Source: Fonsecaea monophora (Eukaryota > Ascomycota > Eurotiomycetes > Chaetothyriales > Herpotrichiellaceae). Taken from it: a stretch of DNA of 64,000 bases. Position 1 is the stretch's first letter, and every line of letters starts with the position of its first letter. A program made the position numbers and the translations under genes. The notes under the pieces are model-generated. The model searched no databases. It saw only the letters and a program-made list of their open reading frames with translations, and was not told the origin of the DNA. Location of the stretch: assembly GCF_001642475.1 (NCBI RefSeq), contig NW_019173966.1, positions 124,001-188,000 on the forward strand. Reading direction: 5' to 3'. This document shows, piece after piece, positions 21,323 to 31,709 of the stretch.

Positions 21323-22764
21323 TTAATCGTCTTCGTCTTCATCATCCTGGTTCTTCTTCGACTTGCCCTTGTTCCCGTTTTTGCGCTCTTCTCGCAGGGC
21401 TTTAACCACGGCTTCGTCGTGCTCGTCCTTTGTTTCGTCCCATTCCACGTCATATTCAGAAGCCACCGCCTTGATCTCTCTCCTGAGGGCGTTGGCCTCC
21501 TCGATCAGTGCCTCCCACTTCTGGGGGTCGAAGCCTTTGAGCTCATACAAACGGCTCTGCCGGCGGCTGATGGTGAGGTTCATCGCCGAACGGTATGACA
21601 CCTCGCGATTGTGGTACAAGAACCACATATAACCACCAATAATGCTTCCCATTCCGACAAGATACGTCACAGGTTCCATGACATCCCATCCGAGATCGGT
21701 TTCGAACGTCAAGCGGTACACCACGTACCAATATCCTATCAAAATCCCACATCCGCCGAGGGCGATCCTTTGCCCGCTTTTGTGGGCGGCCACATCGCAT
21801 TCACGCTTGACAGCAGCCAGGTCGGCAATCTTCTTTGAAATTCTGCGAAGCCTCTGTCGCAGGTAGAAGGTTCTGTCGTTGAAAGATGGTACTGCCACTT
21901 TGATTGTTCTTGGGTTGCCTTCGATTTCGACTTCAAATTCTTTCGCTCTGGCCGCATCCCTGATAAAATCGCCAATCTCTGTCGAGGCACTCCATCTTAC
22001 AAAGTCGCCCGAGTCCTCCCCCTTCCCTTCTCTGCCTGCTCCGCTGTAGCTCTGAACACCACCTTCCCCAAGTGGACCCTTACGTTGATCCTCTTCTTGC
22101 TCTTCTGGGGTCTTGTTCTTCGGCATGATCTCATCACCTTCAGCTTCCATGGCGCGGAAGGATATGGACGGCAATCGATCGTCCCCCTTCTCGGTTTTGA
22201 CTTTAGGCAATTCCGCTTGGATCAAGCGTTCAAGGTAAGACAGCGGTTGTTGTGGGTGGACAAGAAGTGCAAGGGGAGCGATGTTTTTCCTATCGTCATT
22301 GTGGTCGGATGTTGTCAAGGGTAGAACAAGCTTGAGCAGTCGTGAAGGGGTGGTGAGCAGCTTCCCTACGGATTTAGTCAGTAAGAAGGCCGGGGCCAGA
22401 TGCTAGAGCTCTACCGACCTTTGGTCATGGCGCCAGCAGAGCGTTGTCTCCGTACAGGAGGCTCTTCCGCTCCTTGGCGGTGCCATGGTGTACGCTGCTG
22501 CTTTTCTCCATCGTTGGCCAGAGCATTGTCGAATTCCGCGAGGGCATCATCGACTCCCTGCTGATTGAGATCTTTTGCCTTTTGTTCGTGAGAGACACTT
22601 CTGCAGCCGAATGGTGTGAAGGAAGACGTGCCCAAGAAAGGTGTCGTACGGACACTGAGATATGAACGTCGATCAAGAACAGGGGGTCGAAGACTGAGCG
22701 CTCGGTGGACATGGGTCAATGGTTTGACCGACCCGAGTCGCCCAAGCGTCAACGCGACCCGCAT
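21323..22764 (-). CDS. MCU: mitochondrial calcium uniporter pore protein
   Basis: This MCU-family protein forms a channel in the mitochondrial inner membrane. Exons are 22419-22764 and 21323-22365, giving 462 residues. The N-terminus (MRVALTLGRLGSVKPLTHVHRALSLR) looks like a mitochondrial presequence. The matrix domain ends in a predicted coiled coil (RQRLRRISKKIADLAAVKRE). The first membrane helix is GGCGILIGYWYVVYRL. The selectivity-filter motif WDVMEPVTY (family W-D-x-x-E-P-V-T-Y) follows, then the second helix LVGMGSIIGGYMWFLYH. A second coiled coil and an acidic/lysine-rich tail (KKNQDDEDEDD) close the protein. Animal-type partners EMRE and MICU are generally absent in fungi, so Ca2+ transport cannot be assumed. 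The intron donor is GTCGGT and the acceptor CGTAG. Confidence 0.93.
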
Positions 22765-24467
22765 TATTCAGTAGCGTCTCTCACGAGGCTATAAAGTCCC
22801 TCGAAGTAGCACTGGCATTGTGTCGGACCTGGTAGTACTCTCCAGTTGTTCTTGCACAGACTACAACGCGTGGGGATGTTGTTTGTGAGGAAGAAACAAG
22901 TGCAAACGCAGGTTTCATGCATTTCAAGGATTCAGCATCACCTGGTGGCATGGTGATCAACAAAACGACGTCATGGGCTTGTTGAAGCTTCCAGCCACTG
23001 TGGCCAGGGCCGGAACAGTTCTGCCCCAATCATCTCTTCCAGGCACCTCGGTACCAACTTTAGAGGCTGGTGGGCTTGTAGAGGCCGTTTGGGGGTGGCT
23101 GAGGCCTGGGCAGCCCCGATAAGGATCTACATTCCCCGTATCTGGAGAAGGTCGTGAACTTTGGGCATATGGCGAACTTGCCAGCGACGTGCAATAATAT
23201 GCGATGCTCTATCTTCTTGATTCATCTGAAAGAAGTGTTAATATCGGTAGGTTTTTGCATTGTGATGTCTTCATAGGTCTTCATGCACCCACCTCACCTG
23301 TCCAGCTGTTTGCAGTCACCCATTGCCCGCAGGACATCTTATGGGGGATCCTTCTCAAGCTGTTGTTCTATGCCAACTTTTCCTTGGTCGCCATTGTCTC
23401 GTTTCTTTCAATCAGCCCACGTTGATATGACATTCACCGAGATTGCCTTCGATCGCTGAAATCCTATCGATAAGAACTTTTCGACAAATAAAGCATGCGG
23501 GATCGGTTGGCCAACGACCGAGTGGGGAGGTAGTGTCTGAGGGACTTTGACAAGGTCATCTCTCCGTTCTGGATTGATGCACATGTGTCGAGTGATTGTT
23601 CAGAAGCAACGCCGGAACATCACGGAGTGGGTCACGAGGGGAAGGAAGAATACGGTCAATACAAAAATACGAAATGGCTAGCCACATATATGAGTTGAGT
23701 GAATATGGCGGTGAGCTGGATATCTGGATGTCTTGCATCTGGTTTTCTGCACGATATTATACTCACTGACCACCGTGGCGGCAGCGTGGTTCGCTAGGCT
23801 GCCCTTGTCTGACATACTGGTCCTGTTTCCAGCATTCCACCATGCCACCATGCCTGGTTGGCTCTCTGCCATGTTTGATCTCCGACATTCTACTCCTCCT
23901 TTTCTTTCCGCTACTCCTCAATCTGCGGCACCTTTCAATGGCTTCACAACCAAGCTCTTTCTGGTCGTTCAACCGGGAACAGACCGGAATAAAGGTACCT
24001 GAGAGTGAACCAAACCCAGCCTTTACAAGACAGTCAACATGGGGGAAAAAGTGTCATGATATTTTTGCTGTTCTCTAAAAAACTTTCTAGCATGAAGAGC
24101 GTTCACACATCCTTCCGGGCAAAAGACTTTGGTCGATTGAGACCTCTCTCAAAAGCTCACCACCTGCTCTTCAAACCGCCATGCTTCAAAGGGAGGGATA
24201 ACAAGATCAAAAGGCTCACAGAACCACACAGTTGCCTGCAAAATTCTTTATCTAACCACGGGCCAACCGTCACAGGAAAATGCGTAGTCGTGTCATCGTG
24301 AATCATGGAAAAGGAAAGCTTTGGCCCTCCCTCAAACAGAAAAGGTCATGTTTTCGTCAAGTCGTTAGGTTCGTGCACAAACATCTGGAACAAGCCGGTT
24401 TTGCAAGACATTACCCGCCCGGAGACAAGGGCACGGTGAACTTTTTTTCAGGGCTGTCCGCTGAAGC
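22765..24467. other. 1.7-kb gene-poor stretch upstream of MCU
   Basis: This contains the MCU promoter. Only short open frames are present, none supported. A frame at 22781-23029 (minus) has no ATG start. Confidence 0.45.
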
Positions 24468-25112
24468 TTAGTAGCGTGGCAGGGCTCGTCTGCTGTATTG
24501 GCCAGCGTCCGACGAGTAGACAACTCGGCGAGATGGAGACGTGCGCATCGGGCTCGAGAGGCGAGACTCGCCCCAATCAGGGCTGCTTCCTCCGCTTCGG
24601 CTTCCAGCACTGTCAGAATCGCCATAACGGCACTCCATTCGAGCGGTGTCGGCTCCGCCCCTGCGGCTATGACGACCAGAGCCAACAGGCACTGGATTGC
24701 CCTGTATCACGCCCCCATGGGCAAATCCAGTCGGATACATGCCGTCATTGGCAGAGAAGTTGCGGCAGATGTTGAAGGCGATCAAAGCAGCATTTTCTTT
24801 GGCCGAGCTCTCCGACGAATGATACGTAGGAGTTTGGTATTCACGGTTGTTCACTCGAACAACACATCGATACCCAGAGGGACTATAGGATGTTTGGTAA
24901 GCAGGCTCGGGCCATCGCCGGCGCTGACATAGACCTGAGGAGGAGGGCGTCAGCGTCTGAGAACGGCAGAGAGAAAGAGAGAGATGGAGCTTTCAAGCTG
25001 TCCAGAATCGACGAACAAAGAACTCCTGGAGACCTTCCCCAGCTGTTCGTTTGGGCACATCTGCAAGGCTGGCCGACCCCTGAGCGACCAATATAGTGCG
25101 GAGAGTAAACAT
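24468..25112 (-). CDS. small protein with a double-stranded RNA-binding motif
   Basis: The last exon, 24468-24934, encodes one clear dsRBM: LCQRRRWPEPAY, then SPSGYRCVVRVNNREYQT, then SSESSAKENAALIAFNIC. This matches the family pattern of helix, three strands, and the S-A-K-x-x-A-A-x-x-A helix. A basic, serine-rich tail ends in YSSDAGQYSRRALPRY. The 5' part is modelled, not certain. An exon 25013-25112 joins in frame (GEGLQEFFVR then LCQRRRW) through a weak GTCGAT donor and a CTCCTCAG acceptor with a CTGAC branch site. Its first ATG is at 25112 (188 residues in total), and other in-frame ATGs lie at 25208 and 25238. dsRBM proteins bind structured RNA in silencing, editing or ribosome-related roles. 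No second domain is visible to say which. Confidence 0.65.
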
Positions 25113-25238
25113 GGAGAGGCCAACATGATGTCGACACTTCAAGCCAGGAACAAAATGGGCAGGCCAGGTATCGAAACCAAAACCGAAAGAACGAGGTGTT
25201 GAATGAGACATACTGGCCAGGTAGACGGTGTGTAGCAT

Positions 25239-27188
25239 GTCTGCTTCAATTTGAGGTTGCTTTCAGCGTCTTGGAAGCCCAATGGACCGTGCATCCAGTT
25301 GTTGAACAAGAATGAAGAGAGGAGAAAACCACCAAACAAGGTCAAGATGTTGACAACAAACGAGCACTTGTCAACCAGTATCACCGCTCACAAGACGTCG
25401 CCTGGCTTGAAGGCAAGGCGGATTTCGTAGGGCAAATGTAGTCAGGTAGCAGCAAATTTGAGGGCATCGACATTGCTGGGCCCTTTTACAGGTGAACTGT
25501 GGCGGCATTCCCACATATTTCATGCTCTGGATAACAAGAGAACCCTGCACTGACAGCAAAGCAAGCGCGAAGACAGCGGCACTTGCGTGGGGCATGCAGA
25601 AAGATTCCACAGTGGCCAAACGGTTTTGAGTGAGCGGCTGGGTATTGGTCCATCTCGGGAGGATAGCATTTTTCATGCTCTTCTGCCATCGTAATGTGTT
25701 GATGTGTTGGCACTCTCTGCAGCCAGTTAACGGAAGCTTGAAGTCGGGCCCATTCTTAGCATGATTCCTCTTTGTTGGGGCTTGTGCAGATCGAGATTGA
25801 TTGGCGACAAGCTGCCTTGAAGATTCCCCGCGCATCCCGTCGAATGAGAAAGTTGCCCATGTACCAGAGCTACTCGTGGCCTGTCATGGTCCTTTTCGGC
25901 TCTGACTTGCGCTTGATTCTCCGCTTATATGCGCGACCGGTGAGGCTTGCAGAGAGACATGTTTTTTGGGAACCGACCTGGACCCGGGAGGGGGCAGATC
26001 TTCTGCTCTGGGTCTCGAGCAAAGATCTCCTATTGACGCAATCAGCGTTATGCAGAGACAGCTGGCAGGTGGGGAATGGTGTTCTGACGATGCAGGGCCT
26101 TAATCTCGGCTGGGTGGTTTGCCCGTCGTACTAAAGACCACAAGAAAATCCTCAATGAAACTTTCAGAGAAGGTGAGTACATGTACCTCTTTGATAGGCA
26201 GGTTAGCCGCCAACGGGGAGAGGAAAAGACATACAAGTACAAGAAGTAGGGGGAAATATGCCTCAGTGCTAAGGCGTTGAAACTTTGACATGCACCATTA
26301 TGAGATCAACATTGCCCGCAAACTGTTCACCTCGCCACCATCCTGCTTTTACGACCTGTCAAGCTTGCGGACTGTTCGACTTAGGCAGGTTGACGAAAGC
26401 GTGTGCTGCGGTGGACCATGGACCGCCCTCAGGTCGTAGAGCTCCGATGCATGGATGCGTTGTCATATCAAATGCAGGTTTTCAGGTATTTAGGACAGGG
26501 TTGCTGTCGGGCGAACCTCGCATCAGACTCTGGGTATGATGTTTCATCGTCGACATGGCAGATGATCTGGAGATGGAGCAAATGGCTGTCCGCCCCTGAC
26601 TCTCTGGCTTGGACGAGAGACAAATTTAAGAGAAGTCGAAGACATTAAGGCGGCTGCGGGTGGCTCAGACGCTTCAACGGGTTAAGAGAAGGTTCTTTCA
26701 CATCTGCAAGAAAGGGACGCCCTGAAAACACAAATGCATCTGACCAACCTTAGTTGGGAACTGCATGAACGGCAGCACGTCTCCCCACTAGAGGCTATCC
26801 AGTGCGGGCCTGCATCCGGGTGTAGTAGCAATGCTAAGTTTTCAACAAGGTGGATGATTTTCATGGCAAAGCAGTCGACAAAAGTCTCGAGGTTGTGGCG
26901 GCCAGGTCGTAGAGTTTCAGTGACCAATGAAGCAACCAAGAACCCTTGTGAAATGCAGAATAGGATGAGGAGGGAGAGGAGAGAAGAGAAATTCAATGAA
27001 GGTCCGAGTTTCGAGAAAGAGTTGATTGTCTCCACGAGATCGCCGCATGTGGCATAGAGTTTAATAAACAACCTGGTGTGTGTCGGGCGCCAGCATAACG
27101 GGCAGTCCCTCGTACTGCGTCGAGCATATCTGCTTTCCAGGGTTGCCCTTGACACCTGTTGCATCAACTTCGGCATTGTCCGACTGCG
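25239..27188. other. 2-kb gene-poor stretch
   Basis: No gene is supported. Minus-strand frames near 26100-26290 and 26690-27176 contain hydrophobic stretches, but these derive from pyrimidine-rich DNA and lack coding support. Confidence 0.4.
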
Positions 27189-28720
27189 TTATTTTGCGCC
27201 TAGAACCTCGAGAGGCCTGGCCAAAGACCACTCCCGCATCGCCTTTGCTGATTCATGGGGAATCACAAAGACCGGGTGGATGGGCTTGACTCCCGTTCCC
27301 GCTTCAAAGACCTTACTAGAATCGCTCTCGCTAGGGACTTGGGCTTCCCAGAACTGCCAGGAAAAGGCTGGACCAAATGGATCGTCGCTGTGGGAGGTTC
27401 GATAGGAATGGGTGTGTTCGACTATGCTGAGCCCAGAGAGATTATAACAAGTGTGGTACGAGTCGGGCCTCCTGTGCAGCGCTGTTAGTATGTATGCTTG
27501 AAATGAGCTCTGGGGACAACTGACTTTGATGGTTTGTCCCTAAGTCCACCATCACTTGCCTGACAACAGCATAGGATATACCTTGCCAGCCCTTCACCAC
27601 TGTACAAATTGTCGCTCACGTCCCTCGCTTTCTCATCAGCCGAGTCTCGAGGACCGCTCACCGCCGCTTCTACCAGAGGCCAGCAACCACCCAGCCAGTG
27701 GCTATAACAACCATCCACCAGTTTATTTGTGCGGCCAGCGAACCCTCCTTCAGGCGCATATTGTCGGGAAGAGAGCCACCATACCAGTGCATCGACATTA
27801 AGAAACTTGCTAAATGTTTCGCGCGGTGGACCATATAGGCACAGACAGGCCAGTGCACAAAAGGTGTATGATCCGTGCGCTTCACCTCCTGGTGACGCTG
27901 CAATTCCACCCTCATAGGTCTGGCAGCGCGAGAGATACTCCCCGAGTCCATCCTTGAACGTTTTCAGACCTGAAATACGAGCCGGAGATTCAGGAGGAAG
28001 TGAGAGAGGAAGGTTGAGAAGTGAAATGGCAACCAAGGCACACAGAGCGCCCCGAGTATCTTCCTCACCTCCTTCACATATCCGAAAGCCTCCATCTGTC
28101 TGCTTGAGCCGTCCTAGCCAGTGCCACATCTTTTCACGATCGATAAGTGAATATGCCTCTTCGCCGCCGACTAGAGCCAGAGACAGCAACGCTGCATAGG
28201 TTCCAGCTTGGTGCGCATCTTGACCAAAGCCACCACCAATGCCGCCGTTGGGGTGTTGCATGGGATAAAATGTTTTGACGACTCTGTTAGCACTGTCAGG
28301 CCACCGTTTTGTCATATACCCGAAACATGAAGGATCAGGAGAGCGTAGAGGGCATTTGCAGAACAAGTGTTACCTCGAGCGGAATACTGTGATATCTTCA
28401 CCCAGCATGTAAAGTCCTGCTAAGCCCCAGTACACCATCCAAGGACGACTTGCATCCATACCAACGAAAGGAGCAGGGAATTCGTCCAAGTGCTGGTTTA
28501 GAAATCCAATGTGCGCTTCTTTGTCTAAATAAAGCAATCCAAACTCATTGAAATCAAAAGGACTTCGGGATGGGTCGTTGATGCCATTGAGGAGAGGCAA
28601 GCACTCGCTCATGGTTTCGTCTTGTATGGTAGATGTTTCGGTCTCCAATGTATCGAGCAGCCGTGGTGCTTGGAGGAAGTATGGGGGTATCTGATGGGCG
28701 GCATCTTCCATGGTGGCCAT
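27189..28720 (-). CDS. RAM1: protein farnesyltransferase beta subunit
   Basis: Ram1, paired with the alpha subunit Ram2, attaches farnesyl to CaaX proteins such as Ras and a-type pheromone. Exons are 28374-28720, 27525-28283 and 27189-27471, giving 462 residues. The alpha/alpha barrel repeats are visible: GGIGGGFGQDAHQAGTYAA, RLKQTDGGFRICEGGEEDTR, CQTYEGGIAASPGGEAHGSY, SRQYAPEGGFAGRTNKLVD and QASDGGLRDKPSK. Zinc ligands are the Asp and Cys of VDGCYSHW and the His of DSYHTCYNL. FGG-type repeats and the RTNKLVDGCY loop distinguish it from geranylgeranyltransferase beta subunits. The C-terminus ends HPVFVIPHESAKAM and LARPLEVLGAK. Both introns are GT-AG, and the second (GTCAGT ... CACAG) is 53 nt. 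It is divergent from whatever lies at 29-30 kb. Confidence 0.95.
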
Positions 28721-31709
28721 GACAATGTTGAGGGAGACTCGAGGGCGCAGAAGTGTGAAGGTGTGAAGGTGTAGTCTTGGATGAAGAGAGAGATCAAGTG
28801 TTCTCCCTCAGTGCACATACCACATGCTCATCACAAAGGGGCACTCTGCGTGTTGGTATTGTTGTCAAATTCCACACTGTTGACGAGTGTCGAGCACTTC
28901 GGGACAACCACAACAGTTGCCTCGCGCTTTCCACAGCAGACCTGGGCTTGAAAATCGAATTTGAACAAAGCGAAAAGCTTGTCTTTGGCTAAATTTTATT
29001 CAGTCTCAACTCACTTCGAGATAAAGGCGAAATTGACATTGATCGTTGCGGTAGAACTGACTGCGGGGTAATTGTCAACAAAGGAGTGCAGCCGCCCACC
29101 ACCAAAAGGCTTTCAAACCTCGCCAATACCAGCCTCAGCGCCTTGCCCACCGTCGACTTGTTCACGCACTCAACACATTATATCCAGCTTCACCCTGTGT
29201 ACTATGTTTACATAAGGGACAAGCCCACTGATACAAAGCTCACAACTTCGGAATCGATCTTCCTTCACCCCCAAGGCTGGACGTACAAACCCTACGAAGC
29301 AGGGGTATCCCGACTTGGCCAGTCCTCAAATACCACTGACCACGAACCTCAAAGATCGAGAAGATGCGGTGTTGCCCGACGTGGTCGGTGACTGGATGGG
29401 TTTGGTAGGCATTGTCGGACAAAGACCATGGCTACCCGTTGTGTGGGTTCACCGTCGCAATCGAGGAGCCGCACTGGACTGAGACAGCGATGTCCTCCAT
29501 ATCTCAACATCTGAAACGTCGGTCTGTCACCAACCTTTCTCTTGAACTAGATTGACATATCCGTGGGGGAGACTCCTATGTCCTGTCCTTGAAATCGCCA
29601 GCTGGAGCTCTTACCCTTCAGGAGCAGCAAGAGCCCGGTGGCTAGCCACAGGCGGTCTCAGAGCCTACACCGCTCTTCAAAGAGGAGCCTGCCCTCGTGC
29701 ATGGTGTTCAGCTTGCAGTCCTTAATATGCCGTTGTCTCAAGTCACCGTGGACCAGGGGTTATACGTAAACTTGCACATGCCGCTGGAGACAGCGACGAG
29801 GCTGCCTTTTGAGGGAACATACAGGCAAGGGAGGAATAATACAGATTTCTACAAGGACAACTTGTGTTTGGACAGAGAGGCGCAGCACAGATCTCGCCCT
29901 CTCACAACCGAAGAGTTTGCACGGCAGACGCGATGGGAAGAAAGGACTTGCCCTGGCCGGACTAGCTGTCAGCACCGTTGGTTGATGACATGCATTAGCG
30001 GTGAGCTTGTTTGTGGCATTGCGACATCTCTATGGTCAACCAGGGATACTCGTATTGTTGCGGTAAGACTTGGCTTGTGCCCTGCTCCAGTCCGCAGGAG
30101 GCTGGGGGCAATCATTCCAGGTGTCTTGAACCCGGATCCTGCACGGTAGACCAGCGCTATCATGGGTAAAAGAGAGGAAGGGATGGTAAAATTGATGTTG
30201 GCTGTCGAGACGAGCAGCAAGACCACTGTCTGAGGAAGGCTGAGAGGGAGCGGGAGCGGGATCAGGACACGGGCTATTCAGACTTCATTGCCGCGTCGTT
30301 CGTTGTGCCGTGTCAGCGGTTGAAGAGGCGAGACTGGGGGATGAAGGATGGCAAACAGGGCGCAGCCACCAAAGGTCCTAGCATATTGGAAATGCAATGA
30401 TAACAACACTGCAATTCTTCGTCGCTCGTTTCAGTAGTAAATACTGCGTTCCTCTCCTGTCTCTCACCTCCAGATTTTCATCTTCTCTGCATGTTGTTCC
30501 TCCTTGAAAAGTATAGGTGTTCTGTAAGTACTGCACCGGAGCGAATCCACCGGCAACCCTTGTTTTGAGCCCCGGGAAAATACGGGGGGGTCCTCGAGCT
30601 GCTACTGCTGCCAAGTGCCCACACACGGTCCTACTCAGTCCTCCTCGGTACCCAACTCCAAATACCCGGACCGCCCAGTCAATACCTCAATAACGACCAC
30701 CGCCGAGAGCCCACCTGACCAACCAACGAAGCATCACTTTTCTTAGGCTGGGGGCGACGGCGGGGTTCCTCAACAAAAGATATCCGACGCCAAAGAACGG
30801 AATACAGCGTCCCCTGAGTACCTGGTAAGTCCTCCCTCTCACACAATAATACCTCATCCTCACCTCCAAAACTGAAATCACCAACGAACTGACACAAAGA
30901 CAGAGAGGGTATAGATAGTATCTCACACAGCTGCTCGTACGTCCTCGCTTCTGCCCAGTATCGACATCCACGACAGCGGTTGGCTGAGCGGACGAACAAA
31001 GCTCTACCCCCCGATCTCCTTCACCGAACTCCGTTAGGCCTCGTTCAAGTCAACACAAATGGGGCTGTGATTCCACCAGAGCGCCATCTTCCCATCTCCC
31101 CTCGGCCTGATCAGCCAGTCACCACGCGTCGGAAAGTCGGGCCCAGTCTTATCCAGTCCAACGAGACTTATCGGTTGGCCGCTTTTGAGGCCTCATCCTG
31201 CAGGCGACCTTTGGGACCTTTGGCTACCTTTGGCTCTCTTTGGCTCACCTTGGGCTCTGTATGGCCCCTCACCACTCACCATTGACCAACTGAGTGTCTC
31301 CAAGCACCACAGGGCGATCCCACGAACCACTAGCATCGCACCGACAAAAGCCCCGACACCCACATCGCCCGCTGCTACTCTTCTCCCGCTCTCTCGTGTT
31401 ACCCCCGCCCAATTCGACGATCCGCAAAACCCTGCATGCGCTGCTCACCGCCTCTTCTTACTATCTCTCGCCATCGCACCTGACGCCCGCCTCTCAAGTC
31501 GAGCTCGTCTTGAGCGGTCACTTCCTGTAACTCTTGTCCTCATTCTCTTTCCTCTTTGCCTCTTTCTCTCGACAGCTCACTCCTGCTCTTGCTTCACGAG
31601 GCCCGAGAGCGAGAGCATCAATCGACCAGTCTATCCTCGAGACGCCTTGTCCTCCAGATCCCGCATATCTAATCCCACGAGGCTGACTGTCTGACACATC
31701 TTGTCAACC
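28721..31709. other. 3-kb region: RAM1 promoter, unresolved coding-like frames, long leader of the next gene
   Basis: From 28993 to 30393 on the plus strand, several frames read as plausible protein, but I could not join them into one gene with convincing splice sites. One example is 29697-30149, which includes PLTTEEFARQTRWEERT. Another is an arginine-rich end at about 30235-30393. From 31180 to 31700 the DNA is C/T-rich, as expected for a promoter and 5' leader. Short upstream ATG frames lie at 31261 and 31436. Confidence 0.35.

Noticed and set aside
7136..22764. Idea that the carrier, aconitase, LACTB2-like protein, HEM4 and MCU form a mitochondrial or iron gene cluster
   Set aside because: Orientations are mixed, unrelated genes are interleaved, and no shared regulatory motif beyond a CCAAT box was seen. 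Chance proximity is the simpler reading.
26682..27176. 164-codon minus frame with a hydrophobic segment resembling a membrane helix
   Set aside because: The hydrophobic stretch comes from a pyrimidine-rich tract. There is no family resemblance and no splice-linked neighbour.
27061..27255. Second open frame overlapping the RAM1 C-terminus and 3' flank
   Set aside because: RAM1's own frame carries the conserved HPVFVIP ending and stops at 27189. The other frame has no start.
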